Part shown: positions 1-8,771 of the stretch, piece by piece
Layout of the letters: each line of letters opens with the position of its first letter
Position numbering within the stretch: the stretch's first letter is position 1
Program-made: the position numbers and the translations under genes
Assembly (NCBI GenBank): GCA_958437495.1
Contig: CAUBOH010000007.1
Span: 1-64,000, forward strand
DNA: 64,000 nucleotides
Origin: an uncultured Collinsella sp.
GTDB lineage: Bacteria > Actinomycetota > Coriobacteriia > Coriobacteriales > Coriobacteriaceae
Reading direction: 5' to 3'
The notes under the pieces: model-generated
Told to the model about the DNA's origin: nothing
Databases searched by the model: none
What the model saw: only the letters and a program-made list of their open reading frames with translations

Positions 1-106
1 CACAGGGACCCGTACCCGTTCTGGCTGGATTAATGGATGGAAACGGATGTTCTATTGGGACACACATTTTGTCCTATAAGCCGCCTACGCTGCTAGATAG
101 GCCATT

Positions 107-129
107 CAGTCCCTATTTCACCGCAACTT
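107..129. repeat. Solo arm of a palindromic repeat (copy 1)
   Basis: The sequence CTATTTCACCGCAACTT (113-129), preceded by CAGTCC, closely matches the right arm of the complete palindrome at 8772-8838. The left arm is not present here, so this looks like a half or decayed element. It lies just downstream of the TetR-type gene. Nothing else is evident in 1-154 apart from a weak GGACA/TGTCC pairing around 57-82. Confidence 0.6.
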
Positions 130-154
130 GGTAAGAGATGCCGCGAACTGCCGG

Positions 155-766
155 CTAGCCCAGACGAGACTCTAGGCTCGAAAGGCCGTTGAGCGTCAGG
201 TCGTTGGCAACCGCCGAGATGCGCTCGATGGGCACCGAGCCGTCAGACAGCGCCCAGGTACGGTAGATGCCGATAATACCTGAAAGCAAAAACGCCAGAT
301 AGTAATCGAACAACTCGTCTTTGAGGCCCATGGGCAGCAGGTCGCGCTCGGCAATCTCACGCTCGAGCGGCGCACGAAGTCGTGCCATGAAATCATCGAG
401 CGGAATGTTTTCGATCAATTGACGATTGAGCACCAGGTTGTTGCACAATGCCTCGTTAACCGTTCTAAAGAAGGTCGCCGCCGCACCGAGGGCACGCTCG
501 TTGGGATCGCTACCCAACGAGGCGAGCGTACGCTCAACCGAATCGACAATCATCCCCACGACGTCCTCGGCGATAGCATCGAGCAGGCCGTCGACCGTAC
601 CAAAGTGCACGTAGAAGGTCTTACGGTCGACATTGGCCTCGCGCGCGATAGCACTCACTGTAATGTCTGCCAACGGTTTTTCCATCAGCAGACGCTCAAA
701 AGCCGAAAGGATCGCATTGCGGCTTCGGACGATGCGGCGGTCAAGCCGCGGTTTCTTGCTGGCCAT
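155..766 (-). CDS. TetR/AcrR family transcriptional regulator
   Basis: This is a 203-residue repressor-type protein. An N-terminal helix-turn-helix contains ITVSAIAREANVDRKTFYVHF at about residues 35-55, the TetR signature (…T/SvxxIAxxAgVs…tfYxhF). The all-helical C-terminal half is the usual ligand and dimer domain and does not reveal the inducer. I chose the start at 766 because GAAGGGA (774-780) lies 7 nt upstream; the upstream ATGs at 772 and 793 have poorly spaced sites. It lies downstream of, and in the same direction as, the flippase-like gene, with a 138-nt gap, so it may regulate that gene or itself. The target is unknown. Confidence 0.88.
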   Translation of the reverse strand: MASKKPRLDRRIVRSRNAILSAFERLLMEKPLADITVSAIAREANVDRKTFYVHFGTVDGLLDAIAEDVVGMIVDSVERTLASLGSDPNERALGAAATFFRTVNEALCNNLVLNRQLIENIPLDDFMARLRAPLEREIAERDLLPMGLKDELFDYYLAFLLSGIIGIYRTWALSDGSVPIERISAVANDLTLNGLSSLESRLG

Positions 767-904
767 ATGCATGTCCCTTCGAAGTATCGGCATTCCTCTA
801 CAAATGAGAAATAATCTACGTAAGAGGATTATCCTACATTCGACGCAAATGTGGCCAGCACCATAGAGAACGCACGACTCACACCGCGCGTAGGGACTGA
901 GCGA

Positions 905-2218
905 TTACAGATCTCGCCCCTTAGGGCGTTTGTGCTTATTGAGTGCCGCCGGAGACACACGAATACCGTCGCCCGTCTGGCGCACGAAGGATTTACGCTC
1001 ATGCCTAGAGGCCACAGAAGGCTTCTGAGCGTGTTGGACGGGATCAACCGTAACAGCATGCGCGGGATGCGATTTAGCCGGCGCAGAAGGCGTCTGACGG
1101 CTCCATCCGAGCTTTTGCTTAAAACGTTCCCAGCGCACGGGGACGCTTTCGGTATGGGTGCTTCTAAGGCCTAGCACGGAAGCAGACAAAATGGTCGGAG
1201 CGATAAAGGTAATCATGCGCCACAGCAGATAGCCCGCAGTCGAAGCGGAGCCAAAGAAGTGGCCCAGGAACAGCGCAAATCCGCCCTCGGCGCCACCCGT
1301 ACCGCCGGGCAGCGGCACGGCAGAGCTCAGCAGCTGAACAAAGGCGCTGGCCGCCATAACCGAGAAAAAGTCGACATCGTGCTTGCCAAAAGAGAGCATC
1401 AAAAAGTATGGCACCAGATAGAAAAACGCGAGCTGCAGCATCGTGATAACCACGGTGAGCATCATGGACGAGAAATGTCCGGCCGAACGTTTGAACTTTT
1501 CGGAAAACGATTGAATCTCGCCGTCCACAAAGGTTCGCCAACCATCGATTTTTGTCGCCGAGACACCGATGCGTTCAAGCCAATTGATGATGCAATGGGC
1601 GACACGGGTGACGGTTTTGGGCAAAAGCGCAACAGCAAAAACGCCAAGCAAGATAAGGCAATGGCCGCCAAAGCTAAAGATGCACAGGAGCGTCATGTCG
1701 CCATAGCGCTCGGCGAAAAACGGCATACGGGCGAGCAGCAAAATGGCGCCCCATGCCACCAGGCCAAACTGGTACACGATAAAACGCGTAAACTGCGTCG
1801 CGCCCGCCTCGCCTACGTTGAGGCCGGTCCTGGTAAGGCGATAAATCTGTGCCGGCGAGGAACCGACCATCATAGGCGTAAGGTTGCCAAAGAAAATGCC
1901 GCTCGCCTCTACCGAGATAAGGTCGCGCACGCCGACGGGCGAATCGGGATCGACCCATACGGCAATAGCATAAGCAATGATGCCAAAGAGCAGGTAGACC
2001 AGCATACACAAGCAGGCGACGATAAGCCAGGGAGCCTGAACGCTTGCCATAGCGGCCCAGAACTGCCCCATTTGCCCGGTTACGACCAAATAGACGATAT
2101 AGCCAACCAGCACGATGCCGATAAATAATGCGCCGCGACGAGCGCTCTTATTGTCATCGCCGCCCGATACCTCAACCTCAACCTGGGGCTTATGCGAATG
2201 CTTAGAGGACTCGACCAT
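905..2218 (-). CDS. Lysylphosphatidylglycerol synthase TM-region / flippase-like (UPF0104) membrane protein
   Basis: A 437-residue polytopic membrane protein with roughly eight hydrophobic segments. It carries the family motif PLPGGTGGAEGGFALF near residue 330. It matches the integral-membrane domain family of LPG synthases (YbhN/UPF0104). There is no C-terminal aminoacyltransferase domain; the C-terminus is a basic, Pro/Ser/His-rich tail. It is therefore more likely a lipid-linked transport or flippase-type protein than an LPG synthase; the substrate is not evident. The start at 2218 has AAGGAG 4 nt upstream; the frame is open further upstream only because it runs through the tRNA-Glu gene. 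TetR gene downstream on the same strand. Confidence 0.85.
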   Translation of the reverse strand: MVESSKHSHKPQVEVEVSGGDDNKSARRGALFIGIVLVGYIVYLVVTGQMGQFWAAMASVQAPWLIVACLCMLVYLLFGIIAYAIAVWVDPDSPVGVRDLISVEASGIFFGNLTPMMVGSSPAQIYRLTRTGLNVGEAGATQFTRFIVYQFGLVAWGAILLLARMPFFAERYGDMTLLCIFSFGGHCLILLGVFAVALLPKTVTRVAHCIINWLERIGVSATKIDGWRTFVDGEIQSFSEKFKRSAGHFSSMMLTVVITMLQLAFFYLVPYFLMLSFGKHDVDFFSVMAASAFVQLLSSAVPLPGGTGGAEGGFALFLGHFFGSASTAGYLLWRMITFIAPTILSASVLGLRSTHTESVPVRWERFKQKLGWSRQTPSAPAKSHPAHAVTVDPVQHAQKPSVASRHERKSFVRQTGDGIRVSPAALNKHKRPKGRDL

Positions 2219-2340
2219 GAGGCTCCTTCTTAGTACGGATAAATCTTGCCTATTGTACCCGCAAGGCGCATGAGCAGTACGTAGAGCATGTGTTGCGCAA
2301 GGAAAAACAGGGGCAGGCATTAACAAGAACATAGTCACGA

Positions 2341-2375
2341 AAATAAAAAACCCGAACCTCCGTAGAAGTTCGGGT
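2341..2375 (-). terminator. Rho-independent terminator of tRNA-Glu
   Basis: On the minus strand an 8-bp stem (ACCCGAAC with GTTCGGGT) is followed by TTTTTTATTTT. It begins about 10 nt past the tRNA 3' end. Confidence 0.85.
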
Positions 2376-2385
2376 ATCAGATGCT

Positions 2386-2462
2386 TGGTAGCCCGTACCA
2401 GATTCGAACTGGTGATCTCCGCCTTGAGAGGGCGGCGTCCTAAACCGCTAGACGAACGGGCC
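2386..2462 (-). tRNA. tRNA-Glu (anticodon CTC)
   Basis: On the minus strand the gene begins GGCCCGTTCGTCTAGCGG and ends ACGGGCTACCA, with the CCA encoded. The acceptor stem pairs (one G-T pair), the T-arm contains GTTCGAATC, and the anticodon stem CCGCC/GGCGG closes the loop CTCTCAA, giving anticodon CTC (codon GAG). It is a single-gene unit with its own promoter-like sequence and terminator. Confidence 0.95.
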
Positions 2463-2496
2463 ACATGACATCTGCACTGCCGTGCTGCGAGGAAAT

Positions 2497-2525
2497 ATAT
2501 TACGAGACAAAAATCGCGAGCGCAA
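2497..2525 (-). promoter_or_regulatory. Putative promoter of tRNA-Glu
   Basis: Read on the minus strand, TTGCGC (2525-2520) and TAATAT (2502-2497) are 17 nt apart and lie about 35 nt upstream of the tRNA. This resembles a housekeeping sigma-70 promoter; inferred from spacing and similarity only. Confidence 0.5.
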
Positions 2526-2614
2526 GAAGAAATTCCAAATTGGTCAAATTTTGTCGGCAGGTTATGGAAAGCGCAGGTCAGTTTGGTAGCTAAATAAGCC
2601 CCGTTCCAGAAAAA

Positions 2615-4009
2615 TCATCCCAGATTCAGATGGGCCAGGAGAGCTCCACGATCGTTGGGAACGTTATCCTCGATAACGGCATCGAGGGCAGCGTTCAGCA
2701 GCTGACCCAGCTCGGGCCCTGGCTGGACACCGGCGCGGATCAGGTCGCCGCCGTTGATGGCAAGCATCTTGAGCGTATAGGGCTCCCCCGCCGCAAGCAG
2801 ATCGTGAGCCAGCACGCGCATCTCCTCAATCGTCTCGACGTAATAGAAGCACGAGGGCGCCTTGCCGAGCGTATCGGCGCGCTTAAGATCCATAAGCTCG
2901 TCCATCAGACGCGGCGTATCGACACCTTCGCCCGAAAGCGCGCGCATCATATTGAGCAGGCAGGATCGCTCGGGACGAAGCGGCTTGTCGTGGTATTTGA
3001 TCAGCAGGCACACATCGCGCACTAAATCGTGCGAGAGCGCCAGGCGATCCATGATGACACGAGCCTTCTTGGCGCCGAGCTCGGGATGACCGTAGAAGTG
3101 GCCGCTGCCGGCGTGATCGACCGTAAAGCACTCGGGCTTGGAAACGTCGTGCAAAAACGCCGCCCACATAAGGCTCGACGAGGGCGCGATGCCGTCGCAC
3201 AGCGCCAGCTCCCCTGCTACCGTCAGTACGCGGGCGATATGCTCGTAGACGCTAAACGCATGATAGACACTGCGCTGATCAAACCCGCGACTCGCTGCCA
3301 ACTCGGGCACGGCGGCGCAGATAAGCTCGGGGTAGCGCAACATGGCGTCTCCCCCGTGGCCGGTCGAAAGGATGCCCTCAAGCTCAATGCCCACACGCTC
3401 GCGCGCCACGGCATCGAGCAACGGCGCACATTCGGCCAGAGCCTGTTTCGTCGCGGGTTCAATCATAAAGTCCAGGCGGCAGGCAAAGCGCACCGCGCGC
3501 AACATGCGTAGAGCGTCCTCATTAAAACGGCGCTTGGGATCACCGACGGCACGAATCAACTTGCGGTCCAGGTCGCCCTGGCCGTCGTAGCGGTCGACAA
3601 GGCCGCGCTCGGGATGCCACGCCATGGCATTGACGGTAAAGTCGCGACGCGCCAGATCGTCCTCAAGCGAAGCGGCGCGCTCCACACTCTGGGGATGACG
3701 ACCGTCGGTATAGAAGCCGTCCAGGCGGTAGGTGGTCACCTCAATGCGCTCGCCATCGCAAATAGCCGTAATGCCACCGAATTTAATGCCCGATTCAACC
3801 ACGGCGATATCCGCAGCCTCGAGCGCCGCTTTGGACTCCTGCCACAGGCCGCTGCAACACATGTCCACATCGTGGCTGGGGCGCCCCATCAGGGCATCAC
3901 GTACCCAACCGCCTACATACCAAGCTTCAAGCCCAGCTGCCTCGAGCGCGCGCAGGACACGAATGGAGGCATCGGTCGGCTGCGTACCGTTGAGCGAAAC
4001 ATTGCACAT
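2615..4009 (-). CDS. cca: CCA tRNA nucleotidyltransferase
   Basis: A 464-residue class II tRNA nucleotidyltransferase/poly(A) polymerase-family protein that adds or repairs the 3' CCA of tRNAs. The N-terminal catalytic head has YVGGWVRDALMGRPSHDVD at about residues 36-54, with the two metal-binding aspartates, and a neck region follows with RFNEDALRMLRAVRFA. An HD-type domain is present further on (LHDVSKPE, later YHDKP), as in actinobacterial and E. coli-type enzymes with phosphohydrolase activity. AGGAGG lies 8 nt before the start codon. It stands alone between the tRNA-Glu unit and the PTS locus. Confidence 0.93.
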   Translation of the reverse strand: MCNVSLNGTQPTDASIRVLRALEAAGLEAWYVGGWVRDALMGRPSHDVDMCCSGLWQESKAALEAADIAVVESGIKFGGITAICDGERIEVTTYRLDGFYTDGRHPQSVERAASLEDDLARRDFTVNAMAWHPERGLVDRYDGQGDLDRKLIRAVGDPKRRFNEDALRMLRAVRFACRLDFMIEPATKQALAECAPLLDAVARERVGIELEGILSTGHGGDAMLRYPELICAAVPELAASRGFDQRSVYHAFSVYEHIARVLTVAGELALCDGIAPSSSLMWAAFLHDVSKPECFTVDHAGSGHFYGHPELGAKKARVIMDRLALSHDLVRDVCLLIKYHDKPLRPERSCLLNMMRALSGEGVDTPRLMDELMDLKRADTLGKAPSCFYYVETIEEMRVLAHDLLAAGEPYTLKMLAINGGDLIRAGVQPGPELGQLLNAALDAVIEDNVPNDRGALLAHLNLG

Positions 4010-4101
4010 GCCTATGGCCTCCTGCGACTATCAAATTGGTTATCGATTGCGTCTGCAAGAAGTCTAGCAAGAAACAGCCTCCACTGCACACGCAAGTCCG
4101 A

Positions 4102-4140
4102 TAAACAAAAACGCATCCGTCCTGGTCTAAGACGGATGCG
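4102..4140 (-). terminator. Terminator of the distal PfkB-family kinase
   Basis: On the minus strand a perfect 10-bp stem (CGCATCCGTC with GACGGATGCG), 9-nt loop, then TTTTTGTTTA. It ends the PTS locus. Confidence 0.88.
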
Positions 4141-4173
4141 AAATAATCGAACTATTCAGGCAGGGTGCCGGAA

Positions 4174-5106
4174 CTAGCAGACCTGGCGAACTTCGATGTT
4201 CTTCTTATATTCGTCGACCTTGGCAAAATCGCCCAGACCCGGGCACTCGACCACGTTGGCGCCGGTAGCCATCGAAAGGCGCAGGGCGTCCTCGACGCGC
4301 TCGGGAGCGTCGTGCCACACGGACAAGAACGCAGCGAGCGAGGAATCGCCGGCGCAGACGGTCGACAGCAGCTTGACCTCAAAGGTACGGTTGGCAAACC
4401 AGATGTGCTCGCCGTTGGAGAAGAACGCACCGGCACCACCCAGGGTCAACAGCACGTTCTTAGCGCCCTTGGCGTGGAGCTCGGCCATCGCTCCCTTAAC
4501 GGACTCGTCGTCGCCACCGCTCACCTTAATGCCAAAGATGTCGAGCAGCTCGTCGTCGTTGGGCTTAATGAGGAGCGGCCCCATAGCAATGAGGTCGGCC
4601 AGCTGATGGCTCGAAATATCGAGCACGAACTCAGCGCCTTTCGCCTTCACGCGACGCAGGACCTCGGCCAGGAAGCCCTCGGAGGTGTTGGGGGGCAGCG
4701 AGCCGCTGATGACCAGGCAGGTCATGTCGTCGAGTGAATCGATGAGCTCAAACATCTCCTGCTCGTTGGCAGCGTTGATCGCGGCACCTGCGTTGACCAT
4801 GTTGTACTCGGTGTCGGGACCGGCGTTGAGGAACACGTTGACACGCGTAATGCCGTCAGTCCACACGGGCTTAACGGGCACGCCCAGGGCCTCGGCGCCC
4901 TTAACGATGAACTCGCCCGAGAAGCCGGCGAAAAAGCCCAGGATCGTGGTGTCGACGCCGTAGTGGTCGAGCGTAAACGAGACGTTGAGGCCCTTGCCGT
5001 TGGGAGTGTAGACCGCGTTACGGGTGCGCGTAACGGTATTGGCGGACAGGCCGTCGCAGGCGATGTTGTAGTCAATGGCGGGATTTGCAGTCAGCGTGTA
5101 AATCAT
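4174..5106 (-). CDS. 1-phosphofructokinase-family hexose kinase (PfkB), copy 1
   Basis: A 310-residue ribokinase/PfkB-superfamily sugar-phosphate kinase, expected to phosphorylate fructose 1-phosphate (or tagatose 6-phosphate) with ATP. Family landmarks are TLTANPAIDYNI at the N-terminus, NGKGLNVS (sugar site), SGSLPPNTSEGF, LIKPNDDELLDIFG, LLTLGGAGAFF and STVCAGDSSLAAF, whose AGD holds the catalytic base. I chose the start at 5106 because AAAGGA lies 6 nt upstream. A TATAAT at 5146-5141 (minus strand) may give it its own promoter, since a terminator separates it from the neighbouring paralogue, to which it is clearly similar. The exact substrate cannot be told from sequence. Confidence 0.9.
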   Translation of the reverse strand: MIYTLTANPAIDYNIACDGLSANTVTRTRNAVYTPNGKGLNVSFTLDHYGVDTTILGFFAGFSGEFIVKGAEALGVPVKPVWTDGITRVNVFLNAGPDTEYNMVNAGAAINAANEQEMFELIDSLDDMTCLVISGSLPPNTSEGFLAEVLRRVKAKGAEFVLDISSHQLADLIAMGPLLIKPNDDELLDIFGIKVSGGDDESVKGAMAELHAKGAKNVLLTLGGAGAFFSNGEHIWFANRTFEVKLLSTVCAGDSSLAAFLSVWHDAPERVEDALRLSMATGANVVECPGLGDFAKVDEYKKNIEVRQVC

Positions 5107-5227
5107 GAATGTTCCTTTCACGAGGTAACATGTTGATGAAATTATATTCCACGTAACGACAAAAGGCTATATCCACTCGGCGAACGGTGTGGAACGCGTG
5201 AAGTGCGGCACCGAGGTTCGTGTGGGA

Positions 5228-5263
5228 CAAAAAAACGGCGCCCCGATCGAAATCAGGACGCCG
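5228..5263 (-). terminator. Terminator between the two PfkB kinases
   Basis: On the minus strand CGGCGTCC pairs with GGGCGCCG (one G-U), followed by TTTTTTTG, downstream of the 5291-6223 kinase. Confidence 0.8.
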
Positions 5264-5290
5264 CATGCGAACGAATATGTCGCGTATCGA

Positions 5291-6223
5291 TTACTTACGA
5301 TCGAGCTTGCGGACAGCAACGCGCTTGCTGTACTCGTCAACGTGACCGAAGTCGCCAATGCCCACGGACTCGGCAACGTTTGCGCCGGTGGCCATAGCGA
5401 GCTTCATGGCCTCCTCGACGTTGTCGCGATCCCTGTACCACTTGTGCAGGAACGCAGCGAGGGTGCAGTCGCCGGCGCAGACGGAAGAGACCAGCTTGAT
5501 GTTGAACTCACGCTTGGCGTACCAAATGTCCTCGCCGTTGGAGAAGTAGGCGTCGCCGCGGCTACCACGGGTGAGCAGCACGTTCTGAACGCCGGCGTCG
5601 TGAGCCAACTTCATGGCAACGCGGACCTCGTCGTCAGTGTCGACCGGCACGCCGAAGATGGCCTTCATCTCGTGATGGTTCGGCTTGATGAGCAGCGGCT
5701 TCTTGTGAGCGAGCTCCTTGAGCTTGTCGGAGGACAGGTCCAGGACGACGTCGGCGCCACGGGCCTGAGCGTGCTCCATGACCTGAGCCAGGAAGTCGGG
5801 CGTAGCTTTGGGAGGCACGGAACCGGAGACGATCAGGCACTCAAGGTCGCCCGCGGTGTCCAGGATGTTGTAGAGCTCCTTCTGATGCTCCGGCGTGATC
5901 GGGGCGCCGGGGTTAAGGATGCCATACTCATGCTGGCCATCGTTGACGTAGGTGTTGATACGCGTGATGCCGTCGGTCCAGACCGGGCGGCACAGGCAAC
6001 CCAGGTTCATGACCTCCTCGACGATGAACTTGCCCGTGAAGCCGGCGAAGAAGCCGAGCGCGACGGTGTCGACGCCCATCTTCTTAAAGGCGAAGGACAC
6101 GTCGAGGCCCTTGCCGTTAGCCGTGTAGCTGGCCGAGCCGGTGCGGACGTTCTCGTCGGGCTCGAGCGGAGAACTCGAAACCGTCATGTCGACAGCCGGG
6201 TTAGCGGTTAGCGTGTAGAACAT
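5291..6223 (-). CDS. 1-phosphofructokinase-family hexose kinase (PfkB), copy 2
   Basis: A 310-residue PfkB kinase of the same length as its downstream paralogue and aligned with it throughout. It shows TLTANPAVDMTV, NGKGLDVSFAF, SGSVPPKATPDFL, LIKPNHHEMKAIFG, LLTRGSRGDAYFSNGEDIW and SVCAGDCTLAAFL. AGGGGG lies 8 nt before the ATG. It is 74 nt downstream of ptsI and probably co-transcribed with it. In a fructose PTS locus the expected reaction is fructose 1-phosphate to fructose 1,6-bisphosphate. One of the pair may instead act on tagatose 6-phosphate or another ketose phosphate. Confidence 0.9.
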   Translation of the reverse strand: MFYTLTANPAVDMTVSSSPLEPDENVRTGSASYTANGKGLDVSFAFKKMGVDTVALGFFAGFTGKFIVEEVMNLGCLCRPVWTDGITRINTYVNDGQHEYGILNPGAPITPEHQKELYNILDTAGDLECLIVSGSVPPKATPDFLAQVMEHAQARGADVVLDLSSDKLKELAHKKPLLIKPNHHEMKAIFGVPVDTDDEVRVAMKLAHDAGVQNVLLTRGSRGDAYFSNGEDIWYAKREFNIKLVSSVCAGDCTLAAFLHKWYRDRDNVEEAMKLAMATGANVAESVGIGDFGHVDEYSKRVAVRKLDRK

Positions 6224-6297
6224 TTACAGTACCCCCTGTATATGTGAGGGCCGCGTGGCCGGCCCATTCCAACCACGCGGTTACCTCTGATACCAAA

Positions 6298-8001
6298 TTA
6301 ACGAGCTGCGGACTCGAGCAGTGCCTTGACCTCGGCGGCAGTGTTGCAGGCGAGTGCTTTTTCGGCGAGCTCGTCGCACTCGGCCTTGGTCCACTGGCTG
6401 ATGGTCTTGCGGGCGCGCAGGATCGACGGAGCGCTCATCGAGAACTCCTCCAGGCCCCAGCTGATCAGCAGCGGCTCGAGCAGCGGATCGGCAGCGGCCT
6501 CGCCGCACATACCGACCATGATGCCGGCCTTCACGCCGCTCTCGATGATGTTCTTGAGCGAGCGGAGCACGGCGGGATAGTACACCTGGTACAGGTTGGA
6601 GATGGTGTCGTTGCCACGGTCGGCGCACATGGTGTAGCCGATCAAGTCGTTGGTGCCGATGGAGAAGAAGTCGGCGACCTCGGCCAGACGGTCAGCGAGC
6701 AGCGAAGCGGCAGGCGTCTCGACCATAATGCCGACCTCGATGTTCTCGTTGAACTTGCGACCCTCTTCGGTCAGCTCGGCCTTGCACTGCTCGACGAGCT
6801 CCTTGACAGCCAAGACCTCCTCGACGCAGGTGACGAGCGGGATCATGATCTTGACGTCACCGAAGGCGCTGGCGCGCAGCAGGGCGCGGAGCTGGACCTT
6901 GTACTGGTCGGGATTGGCCAGGCAGTAACGCACGGCGCGGAAGCCCATGAAGGGGTTGTCTTCCTTGACCATGTGCAGATACGGAATCTCCTTGTCGCCA
7001 CCCACATCGAGCGTGCGGATGATAACCGGAGCGCCCTTGAGCGCGCTGGCGACCTTGCGGTAGGCGTTGAACTGCTCCTCCTCGGAAGGAAGCTCGGCAG
7101 AGTCCATGAACAGGAACTCGGAGCGGAACAGGCCGATAGCCTCGGCGTCGTGATCGAGCGCGTTGGGCACGTCATCGGGGTTACCGATGTTGCAGGCAAT
7201 GATCTTCTTGATGCCATCGGCAGTCACGGACGGCTTGCCACGGAAGGCCTCGAGGGCTGCCTTCTCGGCAGCAAAGGCCTCGGCCTTGGCGGTGTAGGCG
7301 GCGAGCGTCTCCTCGTCGGGATCGGCCTCGACGATGCCCTTGCCACCGTCGACGACGACGGTCATGCCGTTGCGCAGCGCGGTGCAGCTGTTGGAAACCG
7401 AAAGAACGGCAGGAATCTCGAGGGCGCGCGCGATGATCGCGGAGTGCGACGTGCGGCCGCCGGTCTCGGTGACGATACCGGCAACGTGGGCCTTATCGAT
7501 CGTGGCGGTCATGGACGGCGTAAGGTCGTGCACGACAACAACGGTGTTCTCGGGCAGGACGGAGAGGTCGACGACCTCCTTGCCCAGCAACTCGGCCAGA
7601 ATACCGGTGCGGATGTCGGCGATGTCGGCTGCGCGCAGACGGAACATCTCGTCGTCCATGGACAGGAACATGTTCTCAAACATGGTCGAGGTGTCCATGA
7701 GCGCCTGCTCGGCGCAGGTGCCACCGTCGATGGCGGCGTTGATGGCGTCAGTCATGCCCGGGTCCTGAGCCAGAACAATGTGTCCGCTCATGATCTCGGC
7801 CTCGGCCTCGCCCACCGTCTCCTTCATGTGGTCGGCCTGAGCCTGGGTCTTCTCGCAGAAGACCGAAAGAGCGGTCTGATAGCGCTCCTTCTCTGCTGCC
7901 GAATCAGCAACCTCGTGCGGCTCAAACGTCAAGTCGGGATCGACGGCGACCATGACGGTGCCGATACCGATACCCTCGGATGCGTTGACTCCCTGATACA
8001 T
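6298..8001 (-). CDS. ptsI: Phosphoenolpyruvate-protein phosphotransferase (PTS enzyme I)
   Basis: A 567-residue cytoplasmic enzyme I, which transfers phosphate from PEP to HPr. The phosphohistidine motif GGRTSHSAIIARALEIPAV is near residue 187. The C-terminal PEP-binding TIM barrel shows IRTLDVGGDKEIPYL, FFSIGTNDLIGYTM and the CGEAAADPLL active-site cysteine region. Start at 8001 (MYQGVNASEG) is preferred because GAGAGG is 7 nt upstream; earlier in-frame ATGs lack a well-placed site. It follows ptsH, with a terminator hairpin between them that probably allows partial read-through. Confidence 0.96.
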   Translation of the reverse strand: MYQGVNASEGIGIGTVMVAVDPDLTFEPHEVADSAAEKERYQTALSVFCEKTQAQADHMKETVGEAEAEIMSGHIVLAQDPGMTDAINAAIDGGTCAEQALMDTSTMFENMFLSMDDEMFRLRAADIADIRTGILAELLGKEVVDLSVLPENTVVVVHDLTPSMTATIDKAHVAGIVTETGGRTSHSAIIARALEIPAVLSVSNSCTALRNGMTVVVDGGKGIVEADPDEETLAAYTAKAEAFAAEKAALEAFRGKPSVTADGIKKIIACNIGNPDDVPNALDHDAEAIGLFRSEFLFMDSAELPSEEEQFNAYRKVASALKGAPVIIRTLDVGGDKEIPYLHMVKEDNPFMGFRAVRYCLANPDQYKVQLRALLRASAFGDVKIMIPLVTCVEEVLAVKELVEQCKAELTEEGRKFNENIEVGIMVETPAASLLADRLAEVADFFSIGTNDLIGYTMCADRGNDTISNLYQVYYPAVLRSLKNIIESGVKAGIMVGMCGEAAADPLLEPLLISWGLEEFSMSAPSILRARKTISQWTKAECDELAEKALACNTAAEVKALLESAAR

Positions 8002-8051
8002 TCCCATTCCTCTCTCCGTGTCATGTGATAAAGCGTTTTGCCATATCCATG

Positions 8052-8089
8052 ACAAAAGAGCGCAGCTACCTTGATACAGGTCACTGCGC
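8052..8089 (-). terminator. Terminator/attenuator between ptsH and ptsI
   Basis: On the minus strand GCGCAG pairs with CTGCGC with an internal ACCT/AGGT extension, followed by TCTTTTGTC. Its position lets ptsH be made in excess over ptsI. Confidence 0.75.
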
Positions 8090-8134
8090 CCCCAAGTATG
8101 AACTTAATTGTTCAACATGCGACCCGTTTGAGTT

Positions 8135-8398
8135 CTACTCGCCAAGACCGCTCTTGATGAGCTCGATGGCAGCAGCCAGAGCCTCGGCCTCGTCGGCGCC
8201 GTCGCACTTGACCTCGACCTCGGTACCGCAGGGGATACCAGCAGCCATGAGGGCCATCGGGGACTTGCCGTTGACCTCCTTCTCGGGGGTGACGACCGTC
8301 ACGTCACAGGCGTACTTGCCCATGGTGGAAGCGAACAGGCCGGCCGGACGCATGTGCAGACCCTGAGGATTAACGAGGGTAGCCTTCTCAGAAACCAT
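8135..8398 (-). CDS. ptsH: Phosphocarrier protein HPr
   Basis: An 87-residue HPr, the usual family length. The phosphorylated His15 sits in NPQGLHMRPAG, and the regulatory Ser46 position of Gram-positive HPr is present in NGKSPMAL. It passes phosphate from enzyme I to the EIIA domain of fruA. AAGGAG is 6 nt before the ATG. Because Ser46 is kept, HPr kinase-dependent regulation is possible, but no hprK is in this window. Confidence 0.96.
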   Translation of the reverse strand: MVSEKATLVNPQGLHMRPAGLFASTMGKYACDVTVVTPEKEVNGKSPMALMAAGIPCGTEVEVKCDGADEAEALAAAIELIKSGLGE

Positions 8399-8536
8399 AA
8401 TTGACTCCTTTTTTGTGTTTAACCCCTGTCGTGCATGCGGCAGGAGTCAGATTCACGACGTTGTTTATATTAACTCACATCAAACTGTTTTTCATTGTGG
8501 TTTACACGAATTATTGGACGGATGTCGTTGCTGCAC

Positions 8537-8665
8537 GCTCGTCTGCCGGGCGGGGCGGTTAAGTTTGCTGCTCTACAGTCCTGCGCAAGACGGAAAGCAC
8601 ATTAAGTGCTTTCCTTTGCGTGCGGAACTCGCGACAAACTTAACCGCCCCGCCCGGCAGGCGAGC
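8537..8665. repeat. Long nested inverted repeat upstream of ptsH
   Basis: Two 31-nt arms (8537-8567 and 8635-8665) are complementary with a single T/C difference; the arm core is CTGCCGGGCGGGGCGGTTAA. Inside lies a second perfect 9-bp hairpin (8592-8600 GGAAAGCAC with 8606-8614 GTGCTTTCC). The element fills the fruA-ptsH intergenic stretch (8399-8924), which has no convincing gene. No T-run follows either arm, so it is not a simple terminator. Confidence 0.9.
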
Positions 8666-8771
8666 TGCGGAAACTCGGTCGGTCCAGAGCAATATCGTGC
8701 GAACGGAATTCTGGCTGAATATTTATCCGCGTGGATGATCCGATAGAAAGGGCGCGCTATCCCCTTCTTCT

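Noticed and set aside
57..82. GGACA/TGTCC inverted repeat near the left edge
   Set aside because: Only five paired bases and no adjacent promoter in view; too weak to call an operator.
2219..2464. N-terminal extension of the flippase-like gene through the tRNA
   Set aside because: The frame stays open across tRNA-Glu and its terminator but the ribosome site and the membrane protein both begin at 2218.
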